The notes below the pieces were generated by a model. It had not been told where the DNA came from. It ran no database searches and was given only the letters and a program-made list of their open reading frames with translations. Made by a program: the position numbers and the translations under genes. Below are positions 35,706-44,187 of a stretch of DNA of 64,000 nucleotides, piece after piece. The stretch's first letter is position 1. The number at the start of each line of letters is the position of its first letter. The stretch is from Hahella ganghwensis DSM 17046 (GTDB lineage Bacteria; Pseudomonadota; Gammaproteobacteria; Pseudomonadales; Oleiphilaceae): contig NZ_AQXX01000139.1 in the NCBI RefSeq assembly GCF_000376785.1, forward strand, positions 62,001-126,000. The letters run 5' to 3'.

Positions 35706-36403
35706 TACAGGGACTCACCGGTAAATCGATAACCACTGCCCCAGACGGTTGTGATAAACATGCGTTGGGATTTCATCTTCAGTTTCTGCCTGAGTCTGCT
35801 GACGGTAATGTCGACGGAGCGTGAGAACAGCTCCACTTCCGTACCTCTTAACTCATTCATGATGTCGTCCCGGGAGAAAACTTTTCCCGGACTGGCAGCA
35901 AAGAGACAGAGTAGTCTGAACTCAGAAGTGGTGAGTTTAACTTTCTGTCCTTCCACGATGACTTCCTGAGGCAGGGGATGGATGGTCAGGCCTTTGAAAT
36001 TGAGAGGCTCATTCTCGATTACCGGTTGCGAACGTTCTGAGGCTTTGCCCAGTCTGCGTACAATCGTTTGAATCCGGGCCACTAGTTCTCTAGGCTCAAA
36101 GGGTTTGGGCAAGTAATCATCTGCACCCAGCTCAAGTCCCACCACCCGGTCTGTAACATCACCTCTGGCGGTCAGCATAATGATCGGGATATCCCATTTT
36201 TCCCGGATACGGCGACACACCTGAAAGCCATCTTCTTCCGGCAGCATAATATCCAGAATAATGGCATCCGGCTGGTGTTCTTTCAGCTGAGCGTAAGCTT
36301 CTGAAGGTGCCGCAGCATGCCTGAGCTGCCATTGATAGCTCTCCAGGTAGTGCCCGAGCAATTTTGCCAGGTTAATATCGTCGTCAATCAAAAGTACGTT
36401 CAT
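35705..36403 (-). CDS. OmpR-family response regulator (CpxR/RstA-like)
   Basis: The 232-residue protein has a receiver domain (acidic DDD near residue 7-9, phospho-Asp in DAIILDIMLPEEDG, and KPF) and a winged-helix DNA-binding domain ending VWGSGYRFTGESL. It should bind tandem direct repeats; such a pair, TGTTACA and TGATACA, lies in the divergent region at 36502-36518. It is the first gene of the pair with the kinase. Confidence 0.93.
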   Translation of the reverse strand: MNVLLIDDDINLAKLLGHYLESYQWQLRHAAAPSEAYAQLKEHQPDAIILDIMLPEEDGFQVCRRIREKWDIPIIMLTARGDVTDRVVGLELGADDYLPKPFEPRELVARIQTIVRRLGKASERSQPVIENEPLNFKGLTIHPLPQEVIVEGQKVKLTTSEFRLLCLFAASPGKVFSRDDIMNELRGTEVELFSRSVDITVSRLRQKLKMKSQRMFITTVWGSGYRFTGESL

Positions 36404-36501
36404 GAACGCATCATAACCAGACTATTTTTCCAGTCCATATGCTGATTCTTCCGGCTTTGATCGAAGATGGATAAATATCTATGAAAATCATAAGGATAGG
36501 C

Positions 36502-36518
36502 TGTTACAAAGTGATACA
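36502..36518. promoter_or_regulatory. Tandem 7-mers with 10-nt period, likely OmpR-family site
   Basis: TGTTACA (36502-36508) and TGATACA (36512-36518) form direct repeats one helical turn apart. They are nested in a wider inverted repeat AGGCTGT/ACAGCCT (36498-36504 and 36516-36522). They lie between the regulator gene and the CpxP-like gene, the natural place for control of both. Confidence 0.5.
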
Positions 36519-36617
36519 GCCTGATACTCCGCCGAAAAGAACCCCGGCGGCAGGGGTTTTAAGATGATCACACGGCGTACGAGACAGCCGGAAGATTTAT
36601 TTATAGGAGATCAAACG

Positions 36618-37058
36618 ATGCAAGCCTCAATTCTGAAGAAACCAATGATCTGGTTGTCATCCATGTTTCTGGTACTGGGTCTGGTTGCCTGTCGTCATGG
36701 TGAAGACGGGAGAATGGATTATCTGGCTGAGAAGGTCAGCGATGAGCTGGAGTTCAACGAACAGCAGAATGAAATGTGGAATCAACTACTGGGGGACGTG
36801 AAACAACTTCGCAGTTCCATGAAGGAAGAGCGTGAAACGACCAGGTCAATGGTGATCAATGAACTGAAATCAGATCAGATGGATGAAGCCAAACTTCTCC
36901 TGGCATTTGAGCAGCATCAGCAATTCATTAATGAAAGTTTCAGAACTGTGTTACCCAGGATCAATGAGCTTCATGCCTCTTTGTCACCAGAGCAAAAAGA
37001 TACGCTGATCAAATGGCTGGAAAAACACCGTGATGGAAAGCGCCATTTTATGCATTGA
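36618..37058 (+). CDS. CpxP/Spy-like periplasmic lipoprotein
   Basis: ATG 36618 follows AGGAGA. The 146-residue product has a lipoprotein signal ending LVAC and is otherwise helical and charged, with LTxxQ-like repeats in degenerate form (FNEQQNEMWNQL, and LSPEQKDTLIKWLEKH), as in CpxP/Spy and heavy-metal-resistance proteins. CpxP inhibits CpxA, and Spy is an ATP-free chaperone. Divergent placement from the kinase/regulator pair strongly suggests a feedback inhibitor. The C-terminal HRDGKRHFMH could bind metal. Confidence 0.82.
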   Translation: MQASILKKPMIWLSSMFLVLGLVACRHGEDGRMDYLAEKVSDELEFNEQQNEMWNQLLGDVKQLRSSMKEERETTRSMVINELKSDQMDEAKLLLAFEQHQQFINESFRTVLPRINELHASLSPEQKDTLIKWLEKHRDGKRHFMH

Positions 37059-37092
37059 GGTTCCATGACCGACCACCAACTATCCCTGCTTT

Positions 37093-37116
37093 GCCCTGTT
37101 TTTGCAGGGCTTTTTT
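37093..37116 (+). terminator. Intrinsic terminator after the CpxP-like gene
   Basis: GCCCTG pairs with CAGGGC around a 6-nt loop and is followed by six T. It begins 35 nt after the stop. Confidence 0.9.
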
Positions 37117-37226
37117 ATTTGTTGAATTTATTGGAGTTGCTCTGAAGATTATCAAAGGTCAGAATTCGATTGATGCGTTTGATTCTATCACGATAATTAC
37201 TGATAACTGAGGCCAGAAATACAGCA

Positions 37227-37568
37227 ATGAAAGTTTCAGGCGATAATAAATTACTCTATTTAAACCTCGGACTGTTTTTCCCGGACTACCACTTAAAAGT
37301 TGCTGACATTCTACGATGGGAGTTTGTTGCAGAAGAAAACGGTGCGACATACCTGGCATTTGTCTTTCAAGGCAGTACCCAGCATGTGAGTCTTCCCAGT
37401 ATTGAACCTGATGAGCTGCATGAAATACTGCGGCAGATTGAAGAAATACTGGGAATGAAGCCTGAATTACACATTAGTGAACTGAGAATATCGATGGGTC
37501 AACTTTGTCAGACCGCAGAGATTACGGTTGGGCTACTGGGATTCATTCTGGCTACTGCGAGCTTTTAG
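37227..37568 (+). CDS. Hypothetical 113-residue protein
   Basis: No known family. The protein is soluble with an acidic, possibly helical middle (PDELHEILRQIEEILGM) and a hydrophobic tail (GLLGFILATASF). It begins a run of small genes of unknown function and an A/T-rich patch. The DUF4279 gene starts 54 nt later on the same strand, so they may form a unit. A small immunity or accessory protein is possible, but nothing proves it. Confidence 0.55.
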   Translation: MKVSGDNKLLYLNLGLFFPDYHLKVADILRWEFVAEENGATYLAFVFQGSTQHVSLPSIEPDELHEILRQIEEILGMKPELHISELRISMGQLCQTAEITVGLLGFILATASF

Positions 37569-37621
37569 TAAAGGTTCCGGAAGAAGCATTCCATGTAGTT
37601 CCAGATAAAGAGGTATTTGAA

Positions 37622-38035
37622 ATGTCGACTAATGAAGCCAGGGTTTACTTTGCTTTGGACGGAGACATTGATCCAGAAGAAGTGACAAATGTCCTGGAAA
37701 TTACGCCAAGTGAAATTAGGCGGAAAGGGGATCGAATGGGAGGTCGATTACCTAAACATGATTCATGGATATTATCTACGGACAAGATTGCTGATGATTA
37801 TGTCGATATTTATGAGTTGTCGAAGGAAATAGTTGATCAACTGAAGGGTAAAAAAGATCTGGTAAATTTGGCCAGGAATCGGTTTAGCCTTACGACCCGA
37901 CTCGTGGTTGTATTGAGAATCGCCACGAACGATGAAATCCCAACTCCTGCGATGGGGTTTGATCCTGAGGTGGTCCGATTTCTGGGAGAGGTAGGGGCAT
38001 TTATCGATATCGATACTTATCGAAACTCCCCATAG
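37622..38035 (+). CDS. DUF4279 protein
   Basis: ATG 37622 starts MSTNEARVYFALDGDID; the longer frame from 37505 overlaps the previous gene. The 137-residue protein shows the DUF4279 pattern: an opening beta strand (YFALDGD), EVTNVLEITPSEIRRKGDR, a central HDSWILST and a late hydrophobic strand. The family is small, cytoplasmic and uncharacterised. A sampled 60-nt block (37801-37860) has only 20 G+C, against 30 in a block of the large GGDEF/EAL gene, so this gene may have been acquired. Confidence 0.8.
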   Translation: MSTNEARVYFALDGDIDPEEVTNVLEITPSEIRRKGDRMGGRLPKHDSWILSTDKIADDYVDIYELSKEIVDQLKGKKDLVNLARNRFSLTTRLVVVLRIATNDEIPTPAMGFDPEVVRFLGEVGAFIDIDTYRNSP

Positions 38036-38047
38036 TCCCCATATAAC

Positions 38048-38524
38048 TCAGCCTCCGCGAGCCGTAGCAAACTCCGGGTACAGGATAAAGTTATGTACCA
38101 GTAAAGCCGGGAGCCCCAGGAAAAAAATGATGGTGCTGTAATACATCAGGTAACAGAGCCTGATCTGGAAGTTAGAAGCATGAGCGCGAAAGTTGATGCT
38201 TTTCTCATAAACGCCCCATTGATAGTCAAATCTTCCCCTGACAAATCTCTTAGCGATACCTTTAAGCGGCCTTTTCTTATATGGCTGCAATAGAATCCCT
38301 GTGACATAGTTGAAAAGCCGCATCAGAAAACTGACGTAAAATATCCCTTTCTCGAGGGTGTAATGTTTTATTTCAAATTTCCTGTCAAATGGACGGACTA
38401 TTGTGAAGTACGCCAAAGGGAGCTGTACGAGCAGTATTGAAAACATGACCAGATCCCAAAATAACCATATGTAGTGCCAGACGGGGTTAGGGCTGAAGAG
38501 AAATTCAGGAGGAGCTGTTGGCAT
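38048..38524 (-). CDS. Small membrane protein, tandem paralogue 2
   Basis: Two membrane regions (about 17-40 and 120-145) surround a basic cytoplasmic or periplasmic loop; the protein starts MPTAPPEFLFSPNPVWHYIW and ends FILYPEFATARGG. It is closely related along its whole length to the neighbouring gene upstream. I prefer ATG 38524 by alignment with that copy, although an ATG at 38557 would overlap it by 4 nt. The family is unknown to me. Tandem copies are common for immunity proteins, but no toxin is proven nearby. Confidence 0.7.
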   Translation of the reverse strand: MPTAPPEFLFSPNPVWHYIWLFWDLVMFSILLVQLPLAYFTIVRPFDRKFEIKHYTLEKGIFYVSFLMRLFNYVTGILLQPYKKRPLKGIAKRFVRGRFDYQWGVYEKSINFRAHASNFQIRLCYLMYYSTIIFFLGLPALLVHNFILYPEFATARGG

Positions 38525-38553
38525 ACTGACGGATTCCATATAACTGTCACTTA

Positions 38554-39030
38554 TCACCTGTTTCGGGCAGCGGCAAATTCAGGATAGAGAATAAAGTCAT
38601 GGATGAGAAAAGGGATGATACCCACCACCATGATGATCGTACTGCCAACCAGAAGGTAGCATAAGCCGATTTGAAACCGGTTTGCGTAAGATCTCATGTC
38701 GATCTTTTTTTCATACAGCCTGTCCTGATATTTGAACTTACCGTCAACCAGTCTTTTCATCAGCCGGTTTGATAATTTGCCCCGATATGGCTGAAAAACG
38801 ATGCCATGAGTGTAGTTAGTCAATCGGGAGATAAAACTACCGTAGAAGATCCCTTTCTCGAAAATAACGTTCTTCATTTCAAACTTTTTGTCGAAAGGCC
38901 TGACAAGGGCAAAATAGGCGACAGGCAGTTGTATGATCAGTATCGAAAAGGACACCAGCATCCAAACAAGCCATATGTAGTGCCAAACCGGGTTAGGGCT
39001 CAATATTAGTTCAGGGGGGCTGGTAGGCAA
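38554..39030 (-). CDS. Small membrane protein, tandem paralogue 1
   Basis: The likely start is TTG 39030, preceded by GGAG at normal spacing; the same leader with ATG stands before paralogue 2, so one lost base changed the start codon. The 158-residue protein has the same layout: SPNPVWHYIWL, a first hydrophobic stretch (19-42), FDKKFEMKN, a Tyr/Arg/Lys-rich loop, a second hydrophobic stretch (about 119-142) and DFILYPEFAAARNR. Function unknown. Confidence 0.7.
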   Translation of the reverse strand: MPTSPPELILSPNPVWHYIWLVWMLVSFSILIIQLPVAYFALVRPFDKKFEMKNVIFEKGIFYGSFISRLTNYTHGIVFQPYRGKLSNRLMKRLVDGKFKYQDRLYEKKIDMRSYANRFQIGLCYLLVGSTIIMVVGIIPFLIHDFILYPEFAAARNR

Positions 39031-39048
39031 TTCACAGACTCCATATGA

Positions 39049-39216
39049 TTAGTTGCCAAAATAGGGATGCTGAATCTTAGGGGGGCTGTTGTAATATTGA
39101 AATTGTGTATCAACAAAATCAAACATAGTGCCCGCCAGTGATTTTGAAGCATAGTCAGCCGAGACAGCTGCAGCACCTATAACAACAATTGCGATGATCC
39201 AGCGCTTTATATGCAT
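39049..39216 (-). CDS. Overlapping small membrane or secreted ORF
   Basis: A 55-residue frame too short for routine calling. It begins MHIKRWIIAIVVIGAAAVSA, a basic start plus a hydrophobic helix like a signal anchor, and then continues as an ordinary soluble sequence ending in PYFGN. It overlaps the last 62 nt of the upstream gene in another frame, whose own last codons (RNCCYRCCSC) look unnatural. Either it is a coupled small gene, or the upstream gene carries a frameshift and this is its true end. Confidence 0.5.
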   Translation of the reverse strand: MHIKRWIIAIVVIGAAAVSADYASKSLAGTMFDFVDTQFQYYNSPPKIQHPYFGN

Positions 39217-39718
39217 CGGTGATCTTGGCTTTTAACTTTGCTTTTTCCAGACTAGGGGCTTTGCCATACTGCTCCAGCAGCACTTCTATGTTGTTCAGTG
39301 CTTTAACAAATCCCTCTGTCCGTTGAGATACTGCACCCAATCCAGCGCCGCCAAATGTATTGAGATCTCCAGCGTGGCTGAACCAGTCCTGATCTTTGAG
39401 GAATTGGGTAATAGCCTGAATCAGAACGATGGACTCATTACCACCAATTTCGGTGATGCTATTAAATGCACCGCTCGACATGCACTGTAGCTCATTTCTC
39501 AGAGATTGATATTCACTCTTGAGAAGAGGGTTACAGAGGACGTCTTTATTCAGGATCACCAAATCATTCTTTGGAACAACGGGTGTTTGACTAAGTTCTT
39601 TGTTGAAGGCCATGACATACTCCATGCGCGCTTCTAACGACATGGAGCTATTGTTTGGGAGGTCTTGTGCGATGGATTTAACGGGGTCGCCTTGCCTGGC
39701 GATATAGACGTCTGCCAT
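39155..39718 (-). CDS. Hypothetical protein, possible LysM-like start
   Basis: The 187-residue frame starts MADVYIARQGDPVKSIAQDL, reminiscent of a LysM-type opening, followed by PVVPKNDLVILNKDVL and a helical domain (about 70-170). The end, after ITDAYKALDH, switches to a Cys/Arg-rich tail typical of out-of-frame reading, while another frame there encodes a convincing hydrophobic helix. A frameshift near 39200 is therefore suspected. It precedes the tandem membrane proteins and may be their partner; function unknown. Confidence 0.6.
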   Translation of the reverse strand: MADVYIARQGDPVKSIAQDLPNNSSMSLEARMEYVMAFNKELSQTPVVPKNDLVILNKDVLCNPLLKSEYQSLRNELQCMSSGAFNSITEIGGNESIVLIQAITQFLKDQDWFSHAGDLNTFGGAGLGAVSQRTEGFVKALNNIEVLLEQYGKAPSLEKAKLKAKITDAYKALDHRNCCYRCCSCLG

Positions 39719-39879
39719 TTTTCCTTATCCCTGCAGATAAATTTTCAGAATTTCAAAGGTGATAAATTGTTCAGTTGCTGAGAGTCTGTGTCAATCAACC
39801 AAAGGGTATAAGGGGAATCCCGTGCTAATATAGTCACAGTCTTCGCCGGTAGTCAGGCATTTTCCGGAGGTTTGGGTCC

Positions 39880-41562
39880 ATGAGTACGAATAACAGCGTT
39901 AGCCACCTGGCGGTGAAGTCTGCGGCTTCCAGGTTTTTGAAGGCGTTCTCCGGCTGGTTTTCCAGCCTTTCCCTGCAGAAGCGCATGATGGTGTTCCTAG
40001 TGGTGCTGGTGCTGTTCCAGTCAGTGCTGTTGAGTGGATTCACCCTGCAATTTGTCGCTACCAATCTTGAGGAGCAGATGGGGCGCCGGGCGTTGCAGAT
40101 GGCGCATACGGTCTCACAGATTCCACAGGTGGTGGAAGGTCTGGAAAGTCAGGATCTGTCTCTGGTTCAGCCACTGGTGGAGGAAATACGCAGAAAAACG
40201 GATGCAGCCTTTATTGTCGTGGGTGATACGGAAGGCATTCGCTACTCTCATCCGCTTGAAGATCGCCTCGGTAAACGGATGGTGGGTGGGGATAACGCGC
40301 CGGCTTTGGTGGAAGGACAGTCCTACGTCTCCAGAGCGGTGGGTAGCATGGGGCCATCCATGAGAGGCAAGGCGCCGGTTTTTGACGAGCAGGGAAATAT
40401 TATCGGCCTGGTGTCTGTCGGCTATATGCTGGATCAAGTGGAGCAGACGGTCGGACGCTACCAGTCAACTGTCGAGGTGGTCACTCTTCTGACCATTGGT
40501 TTGGGAATCCTCGTCGCGATTGGCATTACCCGTTATGTCAAAAGCGCGATACTGGGCCTGGAACCTGAGGAAATTGCCCGTCTGCTGCAGGAGCGGGACG
40601 CCACTCTTGAATCGGTTCGTGAGGGGATTATCGCCATTAACTCCGATGGCGAGATCATGACGATAAATAAAGCGGCGATAGAAACCATGGATTTACCTCG
40701 CAGCCAGATCTGTAAGGGAAAACCTATCAAGGAGGTGTTGATCCACGGTGAAATTACCAATGTTCTGCAAACCGGTGAGCCCCAGTACGATCAGGAAATT
40801 GTCAGGAACAATCGGGTATTTATCGTTAACCGGATACCGATCATGATTGGCGATAAAATTGCCGGAGTGGTGTCCAGTTTCCGGGCCAAAGATGAGATTG
40901 ACCAGTTAACCCACAAGATAGAGCATCTGGAAGAGTATGCAGACCTTTTGCGCTGTCAGGCCCATGAATATTCCAATAAACTCAGTACCATTGCCGGGCT
41001 CATCCAGATCGGTGCCCCGGATAGGGCCATTGAGTTAATTAATCAGGAGACCAGTACTCACCAGAATCTGATCCAGTTTCTGGTTGAGGCCGTGCCTGAC
41101 CCGGTTCTGTCGGGCTGTCTGCTGGGGAAATTCAACCGCGCCAGAGAATTGGGTCTGCAATTGGAAATCGATCGCGAAAGTCATATGGCGGATGTCCCGG
41201 AATATTTGTCCAGGGATGAGCTGGTCTCTGTGATTGGGAATCTGCTGGATAATGCCTTTGAAGCGACACTGAGACGTCCGGATTCGCCCAGGGAAGTGCG
41301 TTTGAGCATGACTGATCTGGGCAAAGATCTGATATTTGAGATAGAGGATAATGGCTCAGGTATCAGCCCGGAAATCCGGGATAAAATATTCGTTAAGGGT
41401 GTCAGTCAAAAAAACATTGAAGGCCATGGCATCGGGCTCTATCTTGTTAAGACCATTCTGGAAAATCTGAATGGTGACATTGTTGTTGAGGATGGTGAAA
41501 TCGGCGCACGGGTCACCGTTTATATTCCAAAACAAAAAGCCGGTCAGGCCATTCTTGCCTGA
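39880..41562 (+). CDS. CitA/DcuS-family sensor histidine kinase
   Basis: A 560-residue kinase with an N-terminal membrane helix (about 36-56), a periplasmic CitA-type PAS domain (FIVVGDTEGIRYSHPLEDRLGKR), a second helix (about 193-214), a cytoplasmic PAS (about 240-340) and a kinase core of the HPK7 type: H-box CQAHEYSNKLS (His about 363), N-box NLLDNAFEA and G-box GHGIGLYLVK. The family senses citrate or C4-dicarboxylates. It forms a pair with the regulator 46 nt downstream and is a reasonable regulator for the tctCBA genes 6 kb away. Confidence 0.92.
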   Translation: MSTNNSVSHLAVKSAASRFLKAFSGWFSSLSLQKRMMVFLVVLVLFQSVLLSGFTLQFVATNLEEQMGRRALQMAHTVSQIPQVVEGLESQDLSLVQPLVEEIRRKTDAAFIVVGDTEGIRYSHPLEDRLGKRMVGGDNAPALVEGQSYVSRAVGSMGPSMRGKAPVFDEQGNIIGLVSVGYMLDQVEQTVGRYQSTVEVVTLLTIGLGILVAIGITRYVKSAILGLEPEEIARLLQERDATLESVREGIIAINSDGEIMTINKAAIETMDLPRSQICKGKPIKEVLIHGEITNVLQTGEPQYDQEIVRNNRVFIVNRIPIMIGDKIAGVVSSFRAKDEIDQLTHKIEHLEEYADLLRCQAHEYSNKLSTIAGLIQIGAPDRAIELINQETSTHQNLIQFLVEAVPDPVLSGCLLGKFNRARELGLQLEIDRESHMADVPEYLSRDELVSVIGNLLDNAFEATLRRPDSPREVRLSMTDLGKDLIFEIEDNGSGISPEIRDKIFVKGVSQKNIEGHGIGLYLVKTILENLNGDIVVEDGEIGARVTVYIPKQKAGQAILA

Positions 41563-41607
41563 ACTGTGGGCAGCCAGAGCATAGCGGTAAGAGATTAAGA
41601 CGTAACC

Positions 41608-42291
41608 ATGACAAAACTGACGGTAGTAATTGCTGAGGATGATCCCCAGAACGCGGAAATTCAACGGCGTTTTCTTGAGCGTTTGCCGGAATTTGAAGTG
41701 GTTGGAATTGCCCATCAGTTGGATCAGGCAAAAGACTTGGTAGAGGTGATGAAACCTAATCTTATGCTGCTTGATGTTCACTTTCCCAGTGGTAACGGGC
41801 TGGAATTTCTGCGTGAGCTGCGTGCGGGCAATCAGGCCACAGATGTTATTTTGATAACCGCTTCAAAAGAAGCGACTGCCGTGCAGGAAGCGCTGCGTGG
41901 TGGCGTGTTTGACTACATTCTCAAGCCGCTGGTATTTGAACGTCTGAAAGAAGCATTGGATCGTTACAGTGAACACCACCGTAAAATTCTGGGATTGAGT
42001 AATGTTCAGCAGGAAGATGTCGATCACCTGCTGCCACGGAGTAGTGGAGTTAGTAAACCTCAGAGGTTGCCCAAGGGGATCGACCAGTTGACCCTGAAAA
42101 AGGTCCGCGAAGTATTTGAGAGTTCGCCGAAGTCCTCGTTCAGTGCCGAGCATGTGGGCGCGGAAGTCGGTGCCAGCAGAACCACGGCCAGGCGTTACCT
42201 GGAATATCTGGTGTCTACGAATGAGCTGCAGGCTGATGTGGTATACGGCACCGTTGGCCGGCCAGAAAGAATGTACAGTCTGGTGTCCTGA
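41608..42291 (+). CDS. CitB/DcuR-family response regulator
   Basis: A 227-residue protein with a receiver domain (DD at 11-12, phospho-Asp56 in MLLDVHFP, Thr and Lys switch residues) and a C-terminal helix-turn-helix (HVGAEVGASRTTARRYLEYL), the CitB/DcuR type rather than OmpR or NarL. It takes the phosphate from the upstream kinase. Such regulators turn on di- or tricarboxylate uptake; tctCBA is the nearest candidate target. No terminator is needed on the far side, where a hairpin covers the stop. Confidence 0.92.
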   Translation: MTKLTVVIAEDDPQNAEIQRRFLERLPEFEVVGIAHQLDQAKDLVEVMKPNLMLLDVHFPSGNGLEFLRELRAGNQATDVILITASKEATAVQEALRGGVFDYILKPLVFERLKEALDRYSEHHRKILGLSNVQQEDVDHLLPRSSGVSKPQRLPKGIDQLTLKKVREVFESSPKSSFSAEHVGAEVGASRTTARRYLEYLVSTNELQADVVYGTVGRPERMYSLVS

Positions 42292-42310
42292 GCGTTCTCA
42301 TTGGCTCAGG
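42287..42310. terminator. Hairpin between convergent regulator and cyclase genes
   Basis: CCTGAGC (42287-42293) pairs with GCTCAGG (42304-42310), overlapping the regulator's stop codon and abutting the stop of the cyclase gene. There is no U-tract in either direction. Confidence 0.45.
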
Positions 42311-43226
42311 AAGCGATTGCAATCTGGTTGCGCCCTTCATGTTTGGCCTTATACAGGGCACTGTCTGCTTCAGTATAAAGATCATTGAACGTGGCATTGC
42401 AACCTTGTGTACTCAACCCTATGGATACTGATAGCTGCACATAACTGCCTTCGAATTGCAGAGGGTGTTGATAGACTTCCCTGCGGGTTCTATCCGCGAC
42501 CGTAAAGGCAGAAGCCTGGTCCGTGTTGCTCAGGAATACGGCAAACTCTTCTCCACCGATGCGACCAAGAATGTCATATTGTCGCAAACTTTGACGAATC
42601 AGTTGCGCCACATGTCGCAATGCTGCATCGCCGACGATATGGCCGTATGTGTCATTCACGGCTTTAAAGTGATCCAGATCCAATAATGCCAATGTCATTG
42701 ATGCACCCGTGCGTCTGCAACGGGACAGCTCTGAATCCACAGACCCCACAAAACTGCGTCGGTTGGCCACCCGGGTGAGTTCATCGGTCAAGGCGAGTTC
42801 ATTCAGCTCCTCGATGGAGTTTTGCAGTGACTGCTCGAGGATTTTCTGTTTGGTGATGTCCTTGGCCTGGACCAGCATGTCTCCTCGGGGGTTGCATTGT
42901 TCAGAGAAGAGAAACCAGCGACCGTCGATCAAGTCGACCTCGAAAATTCGAAACAATCGGGACCGTCGTTTATGGTTGGCATCGTCAATAAATGCATCAA
43001 TATTTTGATGATCAAGACGAATACCCTGTTGCAGAGAGTGGGCGTGTTTCACAAGCTCAGAAAAGTGCTTCCCAGTTGCTTCCCCGGTCTGGTAGCAAAA
43101 CAGTGCTGCGAACTGGGAGTTGCAATAACTCAGTACATCTTCGTGGTCGAAAATACCGTATCCGTCCTGGCTTCGGTCAATAAACTCCATGACTTGCGAT
43201 AGGTTGGGAGTGAGGTGCTGGGTCAT
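42306..43226 (-). CDS. PAS-GGDEF diguanylate cyclase
   Basis: The 306-residue soluble protein has an N-terminal PAS domain (about 10-125, starting DRSQDGYGIFDHED), a short coiled coil (EQSLQNSIEELNELALTDE) and a GGDEF domain with GGEEF at 224-228 and I-site RQYD at 215-218. It should make c-di-GMP with product inhibition. It lies next to the CitA/CitB pair but on the other strand, so no link is proven. Confidence 0.92.
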   Translation of the reverse strand: MTQHLTPNLSQVMEFIDRSQDGYGIFDHEDVLSYCNSQFAALFCYQTGEATGKHFSELVKHAHSLQQGIRLDHQNIDAFIDDANHKRRSRLFRIFEVDLIDGRWFLFSEQCNPRGDMLVQAKDITKQKILEQSLQNSIEELNELALTDELTRVANRRSFVGSVDSELSRCRRTGASMTLALLDLDHFKAVNDTYGHIVGDAALRHVAQLIRQSLRQYDILGRIGGEEFAVFLSNTDQASAFTVADRTRREVYQHPLQFEGSYVQLSVSIGLSTQGCNATFNDLYTEADSALYKAKHEGRNQIAIAS

Positions 43227-43407
43227 ATCACTGAACCTGCATCAGGGCAATGATGAATATAATAGTAGGCTAATTATGCAGCAGGTCAAAAAGCCTGATC
43301 TTTTCGTGGATCCATACTAATGCTCCTGAAACTAAAGAGAGCGGTTTTAATAGAATTTTCGTATGACCCTATTCAATAGCGACCTCAGAATGGCAAGGAG
43401 AATGAAG

Positions 43408-44145
43408 ATGAGTAAATCACTGTTGCTGGCTGTATGTATACTGATGGCAGGAAGCGTCATGGCGGCTGGCAAGACTGTTGTCTACAGCGTTAATGGACAG
43501 GACTACGAAGGTTACTATGTGGATGCTGGTCCTCAGGCCCCTTTGATTTTATTAATACATGACTGGGATGGTTTGACTGACTACGAAATTCAACGGGCCG
43601 GCATGCTTGCAAAAATGGGCTACAGTGTCTTTGCAGCGGACTTGTTTGGTGCCGGAGTTCGCCCCACAGAGGTCAAAGACAAACGCCAGCACACGGGAGA
43701 ATTATACAAAGACCGTGACAAAGTGCGTGCGCTCATGAATGGCGCGTTGGCCACGGCGCGGGCTAATGGAGCCAACATCGGAAATGCCGTTGCAATGGGT
43801 TACTGTTTCGGTGGTGCAGCAGTGCTTGAACTGGCCCGTTCAGGTCAATCGATGAAAGGCTTTGCTACCTTCCACGGTGGTCTGAGTACGCCGGAGGGAC
43901 AAGGCTACCGTCATACATCCGGACCTGTTCTGGTGATGCATGGGACAGCGGATACCGCCATTTCCATGCAGGATTTCGCTACTTTGGCAGCAGAATTGGA
44001 GACGGCCGGAGTCAAGCATGAAATGATTACCTATAGCGGCGCCCCTCATGCCTTTACTGTATACGGTTCAGACCGTTATCGTGCGGATGCGGATATGAAA
44101 TCCTGGAATCGCTTTGCCGCGTTTCTGGTTGAAGTTACGCGATAA
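43408..44145 (+). CDS. Exported dienelactone hydrolase family protein
   Basis: ATG 43408 has AAGGAG 7 nt upstream; ATG 43402 is too close to it. The 245-residue product starts with a signal peptide (MSKSLLLAVCILMAGSVMAAG) and continues as a dienelactone-hydrolase-type alpha/beta hydrolase. The nucleophile is the Cys in MGYCFGGAAVLE, the Asp lies in HGTADTAISM and the His in GAPHAFTV. The substrate is unknown; being exported, a role in chlorocatechol breakdown is unlikely. The PEBP gene follows 42 nt later. Confidence 0.88.
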   Translation: MSKSLLLAVCILMAGSVMAAGKTVVYSVNGQDYEGYYVDAGPQAPLILLIHDWDGLTDYEIQRAGMLAKMGYSVFAADLFGAGVRPTEVKDKRQHTGELYKDRDKVRALMNGALATARANGANIGNAVAMGYCFGGAAVLELARSGQSMKGFATFHGGLSTPEGQGYRHTSGPVLVMHGTADTAISMQDFATLAAELETAGVKHEMITYSGAPHAFTVYGSDRYRADADMKSWNRFAAFLVEVTR

Positions 44146-44187
44146 CACGCCATATTAGTCTAAGGATATTTTGAAAGGAGTAACACT

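Noticed and set aside
42306-43226. Idea that the PAS-GGDEF gene belongs to the CitA/CitB unit
   Set aside because: It lies on the opposite strand and converges with the regulator; only proximity supports a link.
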